A stretch of DNA of 39,951 bases from Dyadobacter sp. CY261 (GTDB taxonomy: Bacteria > Bacteroidota > Bacteroidia > Cytophagales > Spirosomataceae), in assembly GCF_021440085.1 (NCBI RefSeq), contig NZ_JAKCPW010000027.1:1-39951 (forward strand), given 5' to 3'. The notes under the pieces were generated by a model. The model made no database searches, was not told the origin of the DNA, and saw nothing but the letters and a program-made list of their open reading frames with translations. This document shows, piece after piece, positions 17,230-26,100 of this stretch; the first letter of the stretch is position 1, and the number at the start of each line of letters is the position of its first letter. Made by a program: the position numbers and the translations under genes.

Positions 17230-18073
17230 AATCATTGGTGTCCTCGCAAGTAGTTTTAACAATTGTGTCTTAGGAGATGGGTGACGAAACTATAAAAAGG
17301 GCACCGGCTTTGCATTTTTTTTTCGATGTCCTCTGAAATTCCTCAGGCTATCAGGTCTGTTTTCAGGAGCTCTTAAGTGTTTCCAAAATAAAAGGCTCCA
17401 CAAAAAGACTATTATGCTCAATATTTCTATAAAAACTGTCCAAAGTATTATCCTAACCAGTAATGCGGGTACAGGTTGCCGAGGTGAAAGTAATCTAGAT
17501 GTGTAACGTACGCTCTCTGAACAATCCCGGATGGTGTCAGCTGTTGAAATTTTACTGAACTGATTCTGGTTTATAAGTGTGAACATACTGGAGTGCAGTT
17601 CTATATTCGGATGTGGGATTTGTCCAGAAATAGCCGGGTACTTTTAATGATCATTACAAAGTGCTGCTGCCTGATACCGCCTGGAGATTCAGCCAGACTA
17701 CGCCGCGCATTCCAATACAGGGATTTTCATAGGGCGCGGTACCTGAATATGGCAAAGGAAGAGTGTCCGTTTTTGGCGAAGCTGCTATGTTTTGCTCCCA
17801 ATTAAAAGGGCCGGACAAGATACCGTTCGGACTCAAATCGCCCGACGCGGACCAGAATTTAGCGTTTTTGACAGCACCCCACAAGGGTTAGGACTACCCA
17901 TAGTCAGTTGGCCTCATTACAGATAATGCCATGAGGCGCGGGAAACGCGCCAAAGCAAGGGTTGGGAGGGCCTTCGACCGCCTCTATTACACTGCGTGGT
18001 CCGACTAAAGAAAAGTTTGACGGTTTTAAACCCGTAAAAAATCTCCCTGGGGAACCATGTACCGCACATACAT
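17230..18073. other. Gene-poor debris between receptor and IS66 remnant
   Basis: No confident gene. A minus-strand frame at 17290-17586 (98 aa) has one good hydrophobic segment (IILWTVFIEILSIIVFLWSL) but an otherwise unconvincing composition. A minus-strand frame at 17654-17884 has coding-like text (AKFWSASGDLSPNGILSGPF, then PYENPCIGMRGVVWL) that may be a fragment of a lost secreted enzyme. A plus-strand tail ending near 18077 (GPTKEKFDGFKPVKNLPGEP) is also coding-like. All are best seen as remnants around the transposon. Confidence 0.35.
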
Positions 18074-18926
18074 TTGGTTGACACTGATGTGACCCACAGG
18101 CACAAAACTTCCCAGCTGCGCTTTGCCCGGGAACATATCCAGATCGCATCTTCAACCCTTGGAGGATGGACCAAAGAAGCGCTGATGAAGCTGGAACCTC
18201 TTTATGAGCAACTGGTCTTTGATATGAAATCGAAGGGCTATTGGCTGGTGGATGAAAGTCCTATTAAAGTACTGGAAAGTGACAAGAAAGGCGCTTGCCA
18301 TCAGGGACACTGTCGCCGGGCACCCCCGTGGGTCTACCACAGCCCTTTGGATGGTGTCCTTCTCTTTGATTACCAGCCGACAAGAGGCTCAGCAGGAGCG
18401 AAATCGATGTTGGAAAGCTTCAAGGGCTATCCACAGACGGGTATGCGGTTTACGAAAAGCATGGAAAACGGAAAGATGTTATCCATCTGGCTTGCTGCGC
18501 AAATGCGCGACGGGACCGCGGCGGCGGACCGCTTTGAACGGGCCCTGGATAATGACAAAACCAGAGCGCAAAAAGCACTATCGATGATCCAGCAACTGTA
18601 CGCTGTGGAGCGGAAAGCCCGCCAACTGATGCCGGATGCTGCTGAAATCAAAGAGCTGCAGCTGACAGAATCCCTTCCAGTTATCAACGAGCTCGGCAAA
18701 TGGATCCTTGAACAAATTAAAAGTACGCTCCCCAAAAAGCCAGATCGGAAAGGCGATGCAGTACAGTTATGGTCGCTGGGACGCACTCAGTGGCTACCTT
18801 TATGACGGAAGTCTGCTACAATTTGCTGAAAAACGCACTGCTAAACATCTCCACAATCAATCATAAAATATCACCGATCTGTTTCCGCAAAACATTAACA
18901 AAGCTCGCCAATTAACAAATATGTAG
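18074..18926 (+). mobile_element. IS66-family transposase remnant
   Basis: Central and C-terminal parts of an IS66 tnpC-type transposase. The block REHIQIASSTLGGWTKEAL, then LEPLYEQL, GYWLVDESPIKVL (first catalytic Asp in VDESP), VYHSPLDGVLLFDY, FKGYPQT, and later ALDNDKTRAQKAL and LYAVERKAR, is classic. The frame 18074-18805 is open but not intact: the YAVYEKHGKRKDVIHLAC segment that should follow the QTDG Asp is in a different frame (about 18438-18510), so two compensating shifts have garbled it. After 18760 the true continuation (GRWDALSGYLYDGSL) and the catalytic-Glu region are in other frames, with a C-terminal tail (ITDLFPQNIN) to about 18926. tnpA, tnpB and the N-terminal helix-turn-helix are missing. 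It is certainly inactive. Confidence 0.88.
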
Positions 18927-19142
18927 TTGATAGGCCGGATACGCGGCAACGATCTTCTTTTTATGACTTTTTCGCGTTAAAATGAGGAAATATCTTCATG
19001 GAGCTAGTATAAGATACTGAAATTATCGCTTCAGGTCACAGTTGTCATTCTTATTCAACGGATTTTGTGGAGTCTAACGATTTCAGGACGACACAATTCA
19101 GGAGGTTGAAAGGAATCATCACTCATACATAAGAGACCCAAG
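18927..19142. other. Intergenic region past the IS66 remnant
   Basis: No gene. It contains the second copy of the short dispersed repeat (19078-19095) and a weaker related sequence CGCTTCAGGTCACA at 19028. It probably includes the former IS66 right end and the promoter of the DUF1810 gene. Confidence 0.4.
19078..19095 (+). repeat. Short dispersed repeat, copy 2
   Basis: CGATTTCAGGACGACACA, 16 of 18 identical to 3251-3268. Its place about 150 bases past the IS66 C-terminal coding tail suggests transposon-end sequence. Confidence 0.35.
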
Positions 19143-19565
19143 ATGAGCGCGATGGATTTGCAAAAGTTTTTAGATGCGCAGCAAAGTGACTATGATGCAG
19201 CATTAATCGAGATCAAAAATGGTAGAAAGCGAGGCCATTGGATGTGGTACATCTTTCCGCAGATCAAAGGGTTAGGGCTGAGCAGCACTGCTAACTATTT
19301 CGCGATCGAAAATCTCGATCACGCGAGGCGGTATCTCGAACACCCGGTGTTGGGAAAGAGGCTGATCGAAATATCCGGGGCAATGTTGGCGGTAGAGGGG
19401 AAATCGGCATACCATATCTTGGGAAGCCCTGACGATCTTAAACTGCGGTCGAGCATGACGTTATTCAGTTTGCTGCCTGAAACGGATCCTGTGTTTCAGG
19501 CGGTGCTGAACAAGTATTATGAGGGGAAGGTTGATTTGCGGACTTTCGCATTGGTTGGAAAGTGA
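19143..19565 (+). CDS. DUF1810 family protein
   Basis: A 140-aa cytoplasmic protein with the full DUF1810 pattern: DLQKFLDAQQSDYDAALIEI at the start, KRGHWMWYIFPQIKGLGLSS in the middle, then YLEHPVLGKRLIEI, ILGSPDDLKLRSSMTLFSLL and a C-terminal VFQAVLNKYYEGKVDLRTF. Length matches the family (about 140). Its function is not established; some members are labelled calpastatin-like without evidence. ATG 19143 gives the usual N terminus, with a second in-frame ATG three codons later. It is a single-gene unit, converging with the monooxygenase gene 69 bases downstream. Confidence 0.93.
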   Translation: MSAMDLQKFLDAQQSDYDAALIEIKNGRKRGHWMWYIFPQIKGLGLSSTANYFAIENLDHARRYLEHPVLGKRLIEISGAMLAVEGKSAYHILGSPDDLKLRSSMTLFSLLPETDPVFQAVLNKYYEGKVDLRTFALVGK

Positions 19566-19634
19566 TCTAAGGGTCTATAGCCGGAAAAACGCGGTAAGCA
19601 GTCCCGCACATGTGCACGGGACGTGCTTGATATC

Positions 19635-20747
19635 CTATTCCTGGCTCAGGCTCCAAGCCGCAAAAGAGGCCTCCAATTCTTCCTGCGTTTCGGGTAACTG
19701 AATTTTCAAAGAGTGATCAACACGCGCCTGCACGCTTTCGACAATGGGTTTGAACACTTTGTTATAATTCGCAAAAGCAGTCTGATGATCGTCATGCGCA
19801 TGTAGTTGCTTGGCCAGCAAGGTCGCACCCTGCATCGCCAGACTAGTGCCCATACCCGTGAAAAAGCTTGGCGCATAGGCCGCATCACCGATCAATGCGA
19901 CACGTCCTATGGTCCAGCTAGGCATACGGATTTGACAGGCTTCGTCGAAATAGAGCTCGTCAGCGCGTACCATCGCTTCGAGAATCTGCGGGATCTTCCA
20001 ATTGTTGTTACCGCCAAAATATTCTTTTAAGATTTGCCTGGGGCGTTCGCGGTCCCGGTAATTCCATTCCAGTTTGGGGGCCCGGAACACCAGGATGGTG
20101 TTCACGCCATTTTGAAATTCAAAGATCACCGCCTGTTTCCCGAGCTCCCGATACACAATACCAGTCGACCCGGGCCTGCCTGTTTTAATCTCTTCGGTGG
20201 CGGCAAATCCAAAATACACGCCAAGAAATTTCTTAAAGGCTTCCTCCGGCCCCAAAGCGAGCTTTCTCACTGTCGAATGCGTACCATCTGCTCCGAAGAC
20301 CAGATCGTAAGTTTGGCGCTGCCCTGTTTCAAAGGTCACCTGAACATGATCTTCCTGCTGGACCAATGTGGCTATGCTGCTGCCGAACATGATCTTCACT
20401 TCATCTTTTGGAATCGCATCATAAATGATCTTCACCAATACACCGCGGTGTATCTCGAGATCGCCCAGATATTCCGGTAAAGCATTAATGGCAAATTTGA
20501 CCAGGGTTTGATCCTGGGCATCCACAATCTCATCGGTGTGAATATATTCATTGGACTTAATCTGATCGTAAATCCCCATTTCACGGGCGATTTTCAATGC
20601 CTCTCCCCGAACATCAATGGGTGAGCCGCCTGTTCTCAGCTCCTTCCCCAATTCTATCACGGTTACTTCGTATCCAAACTTATTCAGCCAGTAGGCCAGC
20701 GTTAATCCTGCAAAGCTGGCTCCGGAAATCAGCACTCGTTTTTTCAT
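19635..20747 (-). CDS. FAD-dependent monooxygenase (TetX/PHBH-like)
   Basis: A 370-aa class A flavoprotein monooxygenase. The Rossmann FAD motif is at the N terminus (RVLISGASFAGLTLAYWL, Gly9-x-x-x-x-Gly14, with an acidic VIELGKELRTGG). The second FAD/NADPH motif is DLVFGADGTHSTVRKLAL, and the ribityl-binding GD motif is RVALIGDAAYAPSFFTGMGT. These are typical of TetX-like and aromatic hydroxylase proteins; the substrate cannot be assigned, and drug inactivation should not be assumed. ATG 20747 is chosen over the upstream GTG at 20786 because it places the Rossmann strand at the N terminus. A TAGTTTTG (-7-like) lies on the minus strand at 20796-20789. It is divergent from the AraC regulator, 101 bases away, which is a common regulator/target layout. 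Confidence 0.92.
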   Translation of the reverse strand: MKKRVLISGASFAGLTLAYWLNKFGYEVTVIELGKELRTGGSPIDVRGEALKIAREMGIYDQIKSNEYIHTDEIVDAQDQTLVKFAINALPEYLGDLEIHRGVLVKIIYDAIPKDEVKIMFGSSIATLVQQEDHVQVTFETGQRQTYDLVFGADGTHSTVRKLALGPEEAFKKFLGVYFGFAATEEIKTGRPGSTGIVYRELGKQAVIFEFQNGVNTILVFRAPKLEWNYRDRERPRQILKEYFGGNNNWKIPQILEAMVRADELYFDEACQIRMPSWTIGRVALIGDAAYAPSFFTGMGTSLAMQGATLLAKQLHAHDDHQTAFANYNKVFKPIVESVQARVDHSLKIQLPETQEELEASFAAWSLSQE

Positions 20748-20848
20748 GGTTTTCTGTTTGTTTTTATCAGATACTATCTTGAACACTGCAAAACTACTCG
20801 TAGCTTTACGGTTAAAATATTCGATAAGCGAGTTTTTTTAGTCGAGAA

Positions 20849-21811
20849 ATGAACATTCAGCCAGGCGGACAGGAAGGTAGTGACATTGGGCAGTTTATGA
20901 ATAAGCTGGGTTTGATCTTGGAGAATGTGTTGCAGCATTTTCAGGTGATCTATTTCAAAGGATTCACCTTTTTGCCCGACATGGCCATTCATTTCGGATC
21001 ATTTTTTGTGACAGAGGACTTTACCCGTGTAACCGGTGAGTCGGATTTGACTGACGGTATCGGTTTCGTATTTCACAACATATTTGCAGACGATGAGGAC
21101 GGCGGAACAGCTATGTCCGGGTTAAACGCGCCGATTGAGGCGCCTTACGTTCGGATTTTCCCTTACGCGATCCACCAAACATTACATTTCAAAAAGAACA
21201 CGCGGGTATCGCACGTTTCCATCAGTGTCAGTGCCGGGTATTTAAGGAGCTTTTTAAAGGAAGAGGCTGAACACTTCGGGTACCTTTTCGATAGCGCCAG
21301 TAATTTTTGGATTGAGGAACTGATGACCGACGACATTTTGCGAACCGTAAACGACCTGGTCAAGCGGGAGGGGCCGGGCGTGATGACAGGTTTTTATTAC
21401 AAGATGAAAGCGACAGAATTGCTTTATCATCTGTTCACTAGTTTGAAGAAGCGAGGAAGCGCCGCTGTTCTGGAACTGCATGCCAAGGACATCCACGCTG
21501 TGTATCAGGTCAGGGATAGGATTGTTTCCTCACTTAGCCAGCCCGGCACCATCGCAGAATGGAAGCAGATCGCTGGCATGAACGAGCTAAAATTGCGCAA
21601 AATATTCACGCAAGTATTTGGAATGGGTATTTATGAGTACTATCAACATGTACGAATGAAAGAAGCCGCGCGGCTTCTGCGGGAAGAGAGGATATCTGTG
21701 TCAGAAGTAGGCTATCAACTGGGCTTTGAGAATCTGGGCCATTTTACGAAAATATTCGAAAGGCACATCGGCAAGAAGCCGAAGCAATACAGTAGTGAAG
21801 TGAGATCGTAA
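20849..21811 (+). CDS. AraC-family transcriptional regulator
   Basis: A 320-aa regulator. The N-terminal two thirds is a sensor domain of unknown ligand (conserved-looking FLPDMAIHFGSFFVTEDF, then VRIFPYAIHQTLHF). The C-terminal 100 residues form the double helix-turn-helix of the AraC family: helix one region IAEWKQIAGMNELKLRKIFTQ, linker VFGMGIYEYYQHVRMKEAARLL, helix two ISVSEVGYQLGFENLGHFTK and the IFERHIGKKPKQY signature end. It is divergently arranged with the FAD monooxygenase, so it likely controls that gene, probably through a site in 20748-20848; I did not find a clear repeat there. The start ATG at 20849 agrees with family length. Confidence 0.92.
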   Translation: MNIQPGGQEGSDIGQFMNKLGLILENVLQHFQVIYFKGFTFLPDMAIHFGSFFVTEDFTRVTGESDLTDGIGFVFHNIFADDEDGGTAMSGLNAPIEAPYVRIFPYAIHQTLHFKKNTRVSHVSISVSAGYLRSFLKEEAEHFGYLFDSASNFWIEELMTDDILRTVNDLVKREGPGVMTGFYYKMKATELLYHLFTSLKKRGSAAVLELHAKDIHAVYQVRDRIVSSLSQPGTIAEWKQIAGMNELKLRKIFTQVFGMGIYEYYQHVRMKEAARLLREERISVSEVGYQLGFENLGHFTKIFERHIGKKPKQYSSEVRS

Positions 21812-21886
21812 TGACCGCCAGTGCGGCTGATAGTGTCCGTTCGACCAAGTAAATTCGGAGGAAATACCTCCGGTAGACTCTTGTAT

Positions 21887-22768
21887 TTACCTTTGTTTTT
21901 CAAAATGTATCTTCTTCAATTTCCGAATATTCATACCCTGGGACAAACGGCTGGCAAGGTACAAAGTGTCACCAACAACATGAATCGCAGCTGCATGTCG
22001 ATTGTAGGTAACAGAGCTATCTGCTGTTAGCCTCTGGACATCGTGATAGATTAAGGAATCACCTACAACGTTCCATGTTATCGGATCAATGGATATACTG
22101 GGGATACGATATTCCACGTCAACAGATGCTGCCCATGACTTCCTCATGTATCCAGAACCAGAAGGATCGAAGGAAAAAATAACTCGCGTAACTTGAGGAG
22201 CAGTAGACAACAGTCCGCTGATAACATCCTCGCTAAAAGTTGTTTCATTAAGAAAGTCCTTGTCCGCAATTGAAACGAACGAACCCGATGATAAAAAATT
22301 TTCGAGTTTGCCAGGTCGTGGCGCAACCCACGATTTTGGAAGAATCTCAAAAGATGCTTTCTTCAACCTGTACTGATACCTAGCGTGAGTTAAAATTAAA
22401 CTGTCCCCAAACTCCTGTACAAGGTATCCTTGCGGTTCTAGTGTCTTTTCACCAATAATGCCACCAGCCATATATAGGCTATCCCCAGATCGTTGCCACC
22501 TAAAGTCAGTCGTGAAAATCGTATTCCAAAATCTCTTTTCCCTAATCATTGCGCCAACCCCTTGCTGTTCAAAAAGAAATGCTGTTTTCTGATCACTTAG
22601 TTTTCCTCCAACGATAATAATTCCTGAGTAAATCGAGCTACTCCTCTTGGGTAAGGCGTATTGGTCTGTGTCGGGATTGGCTAAGGTGTCATTATTTTCT
22701 CGTCTGCTGTCTCTGCAACCGGTTAAAAGAAAGCCACTTGTGAGAATAAAGAGCAAAATTCCTTTCAT
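21887..22768 (-). CDS. Hypothetical lipoprotein
   Basis: A 293-aa exported lipoprotein: MKGILLFILTSGFLLTGCRD has a textbook lipobox (LTGC, Cys18), with Arg/Asp after the Cys. The body is beta-rich (repeated short strands such as GDSLYMAGGII, GDSLILTHARY, GDSLIYHDVQR and GDTLYLASRLS). The GDSL/GDTL turns are spaced irregularly and suggest a beta-barrel or propeller fold; they are not the GDSL-esterase motif, which would need its Ser near the N terminus. No domain is recognised. It is monocistronic, convergent with the AraC gene (75 bases apart) and about 350 bases from the giant surface-protein gene. Confidence 0.7.
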   Translation of the reverse strand: MKGILLFILTSGFLLTGCRDSRRENNDTLANPDTDQYALPKRSSSIYSGIIIVGGKLSDQKTAFLFEQQGVGAMIREKRFWNTIFTTDFRWQRSGDSLYMAGGIIGEKTLEPQGYLVQEFGDSLILTHARYQYRLKKASFEILPKSWVAPRPGKLENFLSSGSFVSIADKDFLNETTFSEDVISGLLSTAPQVTRVIFSFDPSGSGYMRKSWAASVDVEYRIPSISIDPITWNVVGDSLIYHDVQRLTADSSVTYNRHAAAIHVVGDTLYLASRLSQGMNIRKLKKIHFEKQR

Positions 22769-23112
22769 ATTACAAACAGAATAACTTAGACAGTGAAGGG
22801 TATAGCTAAATGCAGAATTGCAAAATCCAATATAGACAATAATGTTACAAACACTGTAGATGATGTGGATTACACGAGGGAAATTTATTTCTGCTGAGGA
22901 TCAGGTGATGGTCATAAATACTGGAATTCACTTACAGCTGATCGCGGTGAAGAAAGCGTTTGTGGATGGAGTGGTTAGGTGGTCTTTGATGTTATTCGTG
23001 CCAAGGCAGACTTTGTCGACCGGCGGGACAGCGAATATGTGTTGGCGTATGGACTCCTGACAAGACTCGCCCGCATATTGTGTCAATCCCTTCCGGAAAT
23101 ACTCCGAACATG
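22769..23112. other. Intergenic region, lipoprotein to giant protein
   Basis: No confident gene. Two overlapping plus-strand frames around 22860-23150 have some coding-like text (VFDVIRAKADFVDRRDSEYV) but they run into the antisense of the giant gene's end and have no recognisable start or family. This may be a gene fragment. Confidence 0.35.
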
Positions 23113-26100
23113 CTACTCAACCAAAATGGTCTTGGCGATCATTTCCGCGCCGGTGCTGAATTTCAGTAAATGCAGGCCGGATGAAAGCGTTCTCAAATCC
23201 AAAGTCACTTTATTAATTCCTTTTGCCAGATCGACCTTGCCGGATTTAACCAGAGTCCCTGCTACATTGTAAATGCTCACCTGCCAGCTCTCAGCCCGGT
23301 TCACCGTTATGTCCACGGATGCCGATTTATTCACGACCGGATTCGGGTAAAGGCTGCTTACCCGGGTTTTTCCCGATTCATTTTTGATCACCACGATTCG
23401 GGACAAGGCGAAACTGCTGTCAATGTCTATCATTTTAAGGCGGTAATAAAAGTTGTCGGACGTGCTGCCAGCTGCCAAATTCAGGCTGTCGCTGAACCGG
23501 TACCGGGTAACGCCGGACTGCTCATTGGAGATTGCATTTACCCGACCTATGGTAGTAAAACTCTTTCCATTCGAACTTCTCTGCACTTCGTAACCACTAA
23601 ATTGTGTTTCATCGGTCACTTCCCATTCCAGCAGATTTATGTTCTCCACTTTCTTTCCTGTGAAAGATATGAGGTTAACAGGCAACGGATTGGCTGTAAA
23701 TGTGATGGTACCCGAATAGCCGCCCTGCCCCGGAACAGATGCTTTATCGGCGCGTACGCGGTAGTAGTAATTGGTCCCCGCCGTTTCCCTGCCGGTGGTG
23801 GGCAAGATTACTTTTTTTGAAGTCTCCGTCACTTCGAGTGCCTCATAACCCGGAAGGAAACTACCGGCGGCAAATGTTTGGCTAGTCGACACATCGAGCA
23901 GATAGCGATCGGCGATGCCTACGGCCGGGGCCGACCAGTTGGCGACAAATTCGGTTGACTTGCCTGCCGATGCCCCCAACGCAACCGGTACCACCACGGC
24001 GTAGCTTTCGATCCAGTTGATGTTCGCCGGGTCGAAATGGTAGAGTGTACCCGTCTTACCATTGCCCGTCAAATCAGTGAGCGAAGCGGCGTTTTCCTGG
24101 TTGCCGGTGTCGAAATTGTAGCTGGCCATCAGGTCGGGATGCGTCGGAGAAACCATTTGGAGCATATTTGCCAAGAGATCTGCCTCGCTTCTGGCTACTT
24201 TCCAGATCCGTACTTCGTCCATCAAGCCATGGAATGCCACTGGTGCATAACCCGGGTTTCCACCCAGTGCGATGTAACTATTGGCATTCAGGGCCGCAGT
24301 TCCGGCTCCCGTGGTGTTTTCTTTATCCAACTTCCCATCGATGTATATTTTCACAGATATACCTGCCTTTCTTACCACGGCCACATGATGCCAGCGATCG
24401 TCTGTCACAGTTACCTCGCCTATCGTGGTCGCGTTCTTGTTTCCGTCGAAAAATGCAATTTTGTTGTTGAGAATACCCATGGTGAAATCATTGGCTGTGC
24501 CACCCTTATCGGAATTGAACAATGCGGTCGCAGAAAAACCCTGCGAGCCAGTGGTCGAATTCTCCGAAGTCCTTATCCAGGTTTCCAGCGTGAAGTCGGG
24601 GGATTCTATTTTTCTATCAATCTGTACATATTCTTCCAGGTTAACGTCTGTTTTGGAACCTGCAAAACGAAGTGCATTACCAGGCGGGCTGAATGGCCTT
24701 GTAACGGTAATGACGTAAGTCGTTGCAGCAGAACCATTGGGAGAGGATACCTGGATGCTGATAACATTGACCCCATAATCCATATTGAGAGGGCCGGACG
24801 GAGTACCCGTGGCGAGCGGCGTATAATTCCCGTCGTTTACTTTTACCGCTATGGTTGAGGAAGGATTTCTTAACGTCGCCGAAATCACAACCGAAGACGC
24901 TTCTTCGCCGATACTTGCTGTGTAAGAAAGTATTTCTCTTTCAAATGCAGCCAGCGCGGCACCATTCAGTGACAATGCGATCAGGTCTGGATTGTACAGT
25001 GTCGTAACCGTCTCCACTTTGGATAAAGCACTCTGGTCACCCAGGTACCCTTTGAAGCAGCCGATACGGTAATAGTAAGTCGTTTGGGGTTCGAGGTCTT
25101 CTATTCGTAAGGAGGTGTCCGTAGCGCCATACATTCGGGTTTCCGGGGAGGCGAAGGGAACGGTAGGGTCTTTGGACAGATAAACCCAATACATCTCACT
25201 TGTTCCCACCGGTGCCGGGGACCAGTGCGCCGTGAATCCGGTTTCAGTGATATTGTCCACCGGCGGCGATGTATCCGGAACCACCATCGCGTAGCTTTCC
25301 GTCCACGCGCTGCCTGTCTGGATAAAATTGTTTAGCGTTGCAAAACCGCCAGAGCGTGACAAATTGGGAAGCTCTATGCTGCGGACGCCGGTGTTGACAT
25401 CAAAGGAAAGACGCGTCGTCAAAGCAGGATGATCTCTCTGGGGAATCTCAAATCTGATTGCATTCAGGGTCTCCTGATCGAATGTTCGGTCCCAAATCCG
25501 GAGTTCGTCCATGGATCCCTGAAATGAAACATTGACATTATTGGGAACGCCTCCGAGATGGACGAAAGGGTTTGCAGTCAGCGGATTGGCACCGGCAGGT
25601 CCCGTTGCGTCCAGATTACCATCGACGTATATTTTGACACTTTGCCCGGCCTCGCGTACGACCGCCACATGATGCCACCGGCCATCGGTTACCCGTGTAG
25701 TACCAAAAGTATTGACGTCCGCGCTGCCGTCGAGAAATGCAATCTTGTTATTAAGGACACTCAGAACAAAGTCGTCGGCTCTCCCGCTTACGTCGGAATC
25801 AAGGAGTATCGAACCTTGATAAGCAGCGTCACCTGTTTTGGAATTAACAGCTGTTCTGATCCAGGTTTCAATCGTAAAATTGGGGAATAGCATTTTATTG
25901 GCCAGGCGTACGTAATCGTCTGCTCCATCAAAAACCAGCGCATTTCCGGGAGGGGTCCCGTTGAAAAAACCAGTCTTCTTACCCGTTCCGAGCGGGGTGG
26001 TAACTGTCAGCTCCCCACCGGCACCAGGAGGTTTTAGCAATGTAATCACATTGTCATCGACGACTTGAAATCCCATCGGAACGCCGCCGATGGTCACTTG

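Noticed and set aside
22860..23272. Two overlapping plus-strand frames before the giant gene
   Set aside because: They have odd composition, overlap the end of a large well-supported gene on the other strand, and have no recognisable domain.
24150..25300. Tandem DNA repeat across the LamG domains
   Set aside because: The LamG 2 and 3 copies are similar in protein sequence (WHHVAVVR...DG) but diverged at DNA level; this is ancient domain duplication, not a recent repeat.
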